From assembly GCA_902702965.1 (NCBI GenBank), contig CACRXP010000429.1, positions 114,486 to 178,485 on the forward strand: 64,000 bases of DNA. The letters run 5' to 3'. This DNA is from Spirometra erinaceieuropaei. Lineage: Eukaryota; Platyhelminthes; Cestoda; Diphyllobothriidea; Diphyllobothriidae. This document shows positions 60,085 to 64,000 of the stretch, one piece after another. The notes under the pieces were generated by a model. The model worked only from the letters and a program-made list of their open reading frames with translations, did not search any database and had not been told where the DNA came from. The number at the start of each line of letters is the position of its first letter. Position 1 is the stretch's first letter. A program made the position numbers and the translations under genes.

Positions 60085-60250
60085 ATATTTATTTCCCACC
60101 AGGATGTCGGCCTGTGAATGGGCTTCGGTTCCGTCGTCTAAAAAAATCATACTGGATAAGTAGGACTCCATAATAAGTACATTTTTCAACTCATTTTCAG
60201 TATGGTTATACATTACTGGATGTAGGTAAACATTTCTTCTCTTAGGTATT
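60085..60250. mobile_element. MITE left-arm fragment
   Basis: AGGATGTCGGCCTGTGAATG, then ACATTTTTCAACTCATTTTCAG, in the order of the subfamily A left arm. Confidence 0.5.
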
Positions 60251-60919
60251 TGGGAAACTAGATTTTTTGAAATTGCTATTCCGAAAAATAATACCTTTTG
60301 CTTTTAGAATTTGCACTCTTTCTTTTATAAGATCTCATAATGTCTATTCTTACGGGGACATACCAGCCGCAAAATATTGTGCACACATATTTACGTGAAA
60401 AAAATCAACTTTCCTACATAAAAAAATAAACAATATGTTTTTATACTAACATCTAATACTTTCCTTAGAATAGGTTTTTACCAATTTTTTTCGTTTTTGC
60501 TTCTCCACAGGTTATCCGTTTGCAGACTATAGTAATAAAATGAAACACCTTATAATTACCATAGCCACTACAGGCAGTAATTAAATGTCTTTTGTTGGTG
60601 CAATGACCAACTTCTTATATGTTATTTATATAATAAATAGCTAAAATAGCAAGTTAAAAGCCATAAGCAAATTTTAAAATACCACTAAATTATGCTCATA
60701 TTCTATTTCTTTATCAATTTTAAATGGGAACTGGTAGATCGTTGCATTAGACGCGAGGAAACGAACTGCAACACCTATCAACTACAGACCCACAACGTAG
60801 AGTGTTATCATACTGGTCTTTATTTAATTAGGAAAGCCCTTATAATAAAAGCCAGCGGACCGCCGAAAAATTATTTGATGTGACCTTTTTTAGACTTCGG
60901 CCACTGTAACGGAATACTT

Positions 60920-61275
60920 GCCTAATTTCGGAAGCATCAGGTCAGCATCCATTCGGATGGATGTCAAAACATGACCGTTTCCGTTGGCTTTAGTCTTGCC
61001 GGAATTTTGTCAAACGTAACGTAAGGCTGATGAATAGCAGAGGACAAGAATCGGTTGATTGGGCAAACATTCGCGGTTAAGGTCAGCATGCTATTGAAGT
61101 AGAAATGTGTGCTTCCGGTTCGAAGAGGAAGCGGTTTCAAAAGTCGGAAACACTTTGCCTGCCTGTCATTATTGCACTCAGTACCAATAACGTCTGGCGT
61201 TACGCGTGTATCGCAGCTGACAAAACGCTGACGGAAATTTCAGCATGTTTTAAAACGACGCAATTAGTGAACGGC
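60920..61275. repeat. Dispersed repeat, copy 2 (partner 57404-57775)
   Basis: GGTCAGCATGCTATTGAAGTAGAAATGTGTG and GTATCGCAGCTGACAAAAC...GGAAATTTCAGCATGTTTTAAA. Confidence 0.6.
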
Positions 61276-61714
61276 GAAGGTGGTGTGATCGACCCTACTT
61301 AAATACCGGTAGGCTGTGTTTTGTGTCATTCGGAAATGGTAGAAGAGGGGCTTTTACGAGTGGAGCAGTGCGCAGACTGTAGGCTAGCAAAACGCAAGAA
61401 AAAAGAAATTATTTGGCTTTCTGACTAACGTCTTATCATACGCTTTTGTATGGCGGCGAATATAGACGCGTTAATTAAAAAATGAAGAAACGGCGATTTA
61501 AAAAAAAAATAGCAGTGTTTACGTAATGGCTTGAGGTCACGGGAAGTATTTGTTGTTGACAGTGCAATATCCACCAAGGACTGCAAATGGACACCAAAAT
61601 AAATCCCCATAGTCCATGATTCGTAGTCTACCACCGGTTTAGTTGGGACATTTACGCTATCGATGCCTGGTAAAGAGAAAAGAATGTATTCCTAAGGCAA
61701 ATACTACGGTGAAC

Positions 61715-62703
61715 TACAGTGCGGGACAAATCTCATGAAATGTTGGCCAAAATTATTAAACGCGTTTTCGACTAGGAAGGATTAATAAGGTGACGCTGTA
61801 ATAATAATTATCACGTATCATAATCCTATAGTAGTTCAGAATTTTTTAACACGTCGGCTTTTAAATGCACTTCTTCGTAACCTCCTGCAGAAATCGTACT
61901 TGGCAAAAATGACTATTTAAGTAACATACATTTTTCACACTGATTTTAGATGGTCTTACAAATTCAAATATAGTTTATAGAAAACATGCACAAAATGCTT
62001 TGTTTTACTTGATTGGTAGAAAACGACATTGTATTTATACTTTATGCCCAGGTAAGGTTATCTTAGGGTTTTTAAAAAAAATTCTATTTATAAAGTGTTT
62101 AAGACCGTGCGATATCCGTATATACAGCATGACACCTATCCGTTTACCAATGTTCTTCTCGAAGTGCACAACATGGCCCGCATCCATTGCAAAATTTTAG
62201 AAAATATATACAGTGTCTTCCGAAAGGCATAGAGAAATATATTATTTTCTTTGCCCGGAACGCATGCAGCTTGTAGACTGAAATCTCTTAACGATAAACC
62301 AGCGACTGACCAGGCGCAAAATTATTCGGGAATTGGGAAACTTACAAGCTAACTATATCCTTTTTCCGGATATAAAATACAAAGAAAATATGATTTTCTA
62401 CCAAACAGTTAAAAGAAAGCACAATTTTGCGCATGTTTTCCGTAAAATGTATCTAAAGTTGCATGACTATCGAAAATCAGTGTGACAAATGCATACTACT
62501 TAAGTAGTCACTTTTTATCAAGTAATGTTTCTGCGGGGGATCAGAAAGAAGTGCATTCGAAAGTTCACATTCTGGCGAGTCCGAAATACTATAGGATTAT
62601 GCTACATGATAATTAATGTTACAGCGCATCTTATTAATCCTCCCATGTCGAAAACGCATTTACGAATTTCGGCAACATTTCATGAAATCGATCGCGCACT
62701 GTA
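61715..62703. mobile_element. Fold-back MITE, complete copy (subfamily A)
   Basis: 989 bp, TACAGTGCGGGAC at the left and GATCGCGCACTGTA at the right, so TA flanks on both sides. Arms share CATGAAATGTTGGC and AATCCTATAG with the mirrored half. No coding capacity. Confidence 0.87.
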
Positions 62704-63760
62704 TGGTCAAACTTAGATGGGCATCTTTTTGAATATAAGGGCAAACGTCAATGAAATTCATGTCATTTGAGCGGTGTGCATTCTTTTTTGAAATCGCGAT
62801 GACAATGCTTACTCGATTCTACCCTCCGGAGCAAGTGAGCAGAATAGAAGCATTTGTGAGACAAGAAAATTTCACTGACTCCTGTGGTCGCCAAAACATA
62901 AAAAATTGCCGTAGCCCTTCCCTATATCATAAATTAACCTCCAATACCTATCGAAGTTTACGAAGTTTTACATATATCCTCAGCCGAGTTTATAGGTCTG
63001 GTGATGGCAGTCTACATCAACAGTCACGTTATTTTATCAAAGATTCTAATGATCGCATATTTTGCAATCTACACAGTCAACCATCAGTGTAGGTCGAAGC
63101 CATAAACAAAATGTAATGTTAAAAGAAGAGGGGGCGTTCACCGGGTGAACGCCCCCTCTTCTTTTGATATGCCACCTGCGAATCGCATTTTCACCACCAT
63201 TGATGAAAATATAATGTAGTTTCCATAAAATATGGACGTCTTTGAGAACCATTGAACTCTTTTTTAAAATGCAAAATATAATTTGCACAGACACTGGACG
63301 CCAGTTGTTTAAATGTGCACTAGTTAAACGGTTGTTTTTTAGTAGGAATTAGTTACGCAAATTCTTGTGAATCGGTCCTATCGCGACCAGCATTTGATCC
63401 TGTCTAAAATGGCGTAAAGCCACGTGCTGATACGTTTCGTAATCCCAATGCAATAACTTTTGCGCCAGAACCGTTTTGCACAGTCTCGTCTCTGTTTCAT
63501 AAATACGAGTACATACTGCAGCACTCCGAATTACCTTTGACCTTACCTACACTGGCAAAGACGTCAACGCGGGGAACGTGCGACCTTGGCCGGCCAGCCA
63601 CAAAGCCCAGATGCAACCGTGGGTGTGGAGGAAGACGAGGAGTGGGGGGGGGGAACGTATGTGTACGCAAACTCAAGTCGGCAATGCTCACTTATTGCCA
63701 TCTCGGTGCCTATGGCTGCGTCACACCTAACATTTCATCCGTCGTTCATCCGGTTATAAA
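62704..63760. other. No gene seen apart from the palindrome
   Basis: 63590-63660 is G-rich with a G9 run at 63644-63652. No coding family recognised in the 113-codon frame at 62751. Confidence 0.45.
63121..63165. repeat. Perfect palindrome, 22-bp arms and 1-bp spacer
   Basis: 63121-63142 and 63144-63165 are exact reverse complements (arm begins AAAAGAAGAGGGGGCGTTC), separated by one G. Similarity stops exactly at both arm ends. No protein or repeat family explains it. Confidence 0.95.
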
Positions 63761-64000
63761 TACAGTAGATGTGCTAACTCAAGAAATGTCAACCAAAATT
63801 TCGAAATGCGTTCTCGTTTCGAAAATATAAATTAAGTAGCGTTGTAAAACTAATCAGGATGCAGCATAAGTCTATAATGATCCAGTTACCTCAGGGTGTC
63901 GGCTTTCGAACGAACTTATTTTCGGCCGCATGCAAGACATATACTCTGCAAAAAATGAGTACTTAAGTAGTTTGCCATTTTCTCATTGATTTTCGATGCC
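63761..64000. mobile_element. Fold-back MITE subfamily B, left arm (window edge)
   Basis: Nearly identical to 47594-47830: TACAGTAGATGTGCTAACTC, CATCTATAATGATCCAG-like, CAGGGTGTCGGCTTTCGAA. Confidence 0.85.

Noticed and set aside
62751..63092. 113-codon frame as a small gene
   Set aside because: No recognisable motif, no splice or promoter context, and composition like the flanks.
63121..63165. Rho-independent terminator or microRNA hairpin
   Set aside because: Eukaryotic setting excludes the first; a one-base loop cannot serve a microRNA precursor.

Overview
The window is eukaryotic: intron-split coding, about 40% GC, very low gene density, and a dense layer of old interspersed repeats. 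Its mix of repeats points to a parasitic flatworm, plausibly a pseudophyllidean-type tapeworm. That mix is Penelope-like elements (PLEs) with GIY-YIG endonuclease ends, a Merlin (ISXO2-type) transposase, tRNA-headed SINEs and a Tc1/mariner-like transposase. The organism is an inference from these families; no species marker was read. Three N gaps lie at 3785-4545, 32308-32807 (exactly 500, probably a placeholder) and 45150-46021.

The one real gene is a Shaw/Kv3-type voltage-gated potassium channel on the minus strand. Three exons were found: 38918-38640 (start ATG and T1 domain), 26131-25904 (rest of T1 and linker) and 23173-22459 (S1 to selectivity filter). Intron 1 is 12.5 kb with a GC-AG boundary; intron 2 is 2.7 kb with GT-AG. 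The T1 zinc motif H-X5-C-X20-CC is completed only when exons 1 and 2 are joined, which confirms the splice. The S6 and C-terminal exon was not found; it lies further left, in a gap, or outside the window.

Region by region: 1-22.4 kb is repeats, namely long-inverted-repeat MITEs, PLE remnants at about 5.0-5.6 kb and 15.9-18.3 kb, SINE pieces, and a 1.02-kb tandem duplication just 3' of the last found exon. 22.4-38.9 kb is the channel gene; intron 1 carries PLE copies with hammerhead ribozymes, a decayed LINE, a PLE relic and a Merlin pseudogene. 39-64 kb is again repeats: several dispersed families, a nested inverted tRNA-SINE pair with a 14-bp target duplication, a SINE cluster, a Tc1/mariner transposase pseudogene, full-length MITEs and a perfect 22-bp-arm palindrome.

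The most interesting signal is the PLE system. At least three remnants keep only the C-terminal linker/GIY-YIG part between inverted repeats, and hammerhead-ribozyme cores sit in the repeats. One 211-bp insertion at 31887-32097 is little more than two opposed hammerheads between 10-bp target duplications. Its minus-strand hammerhead keeps the full catalytic core and lies in the sense strand of the channel intron. A second notable family is a set of roughly 1-kb fold-back elements with TA-CAGT ends, present in four near-complete copies plus partial ones.
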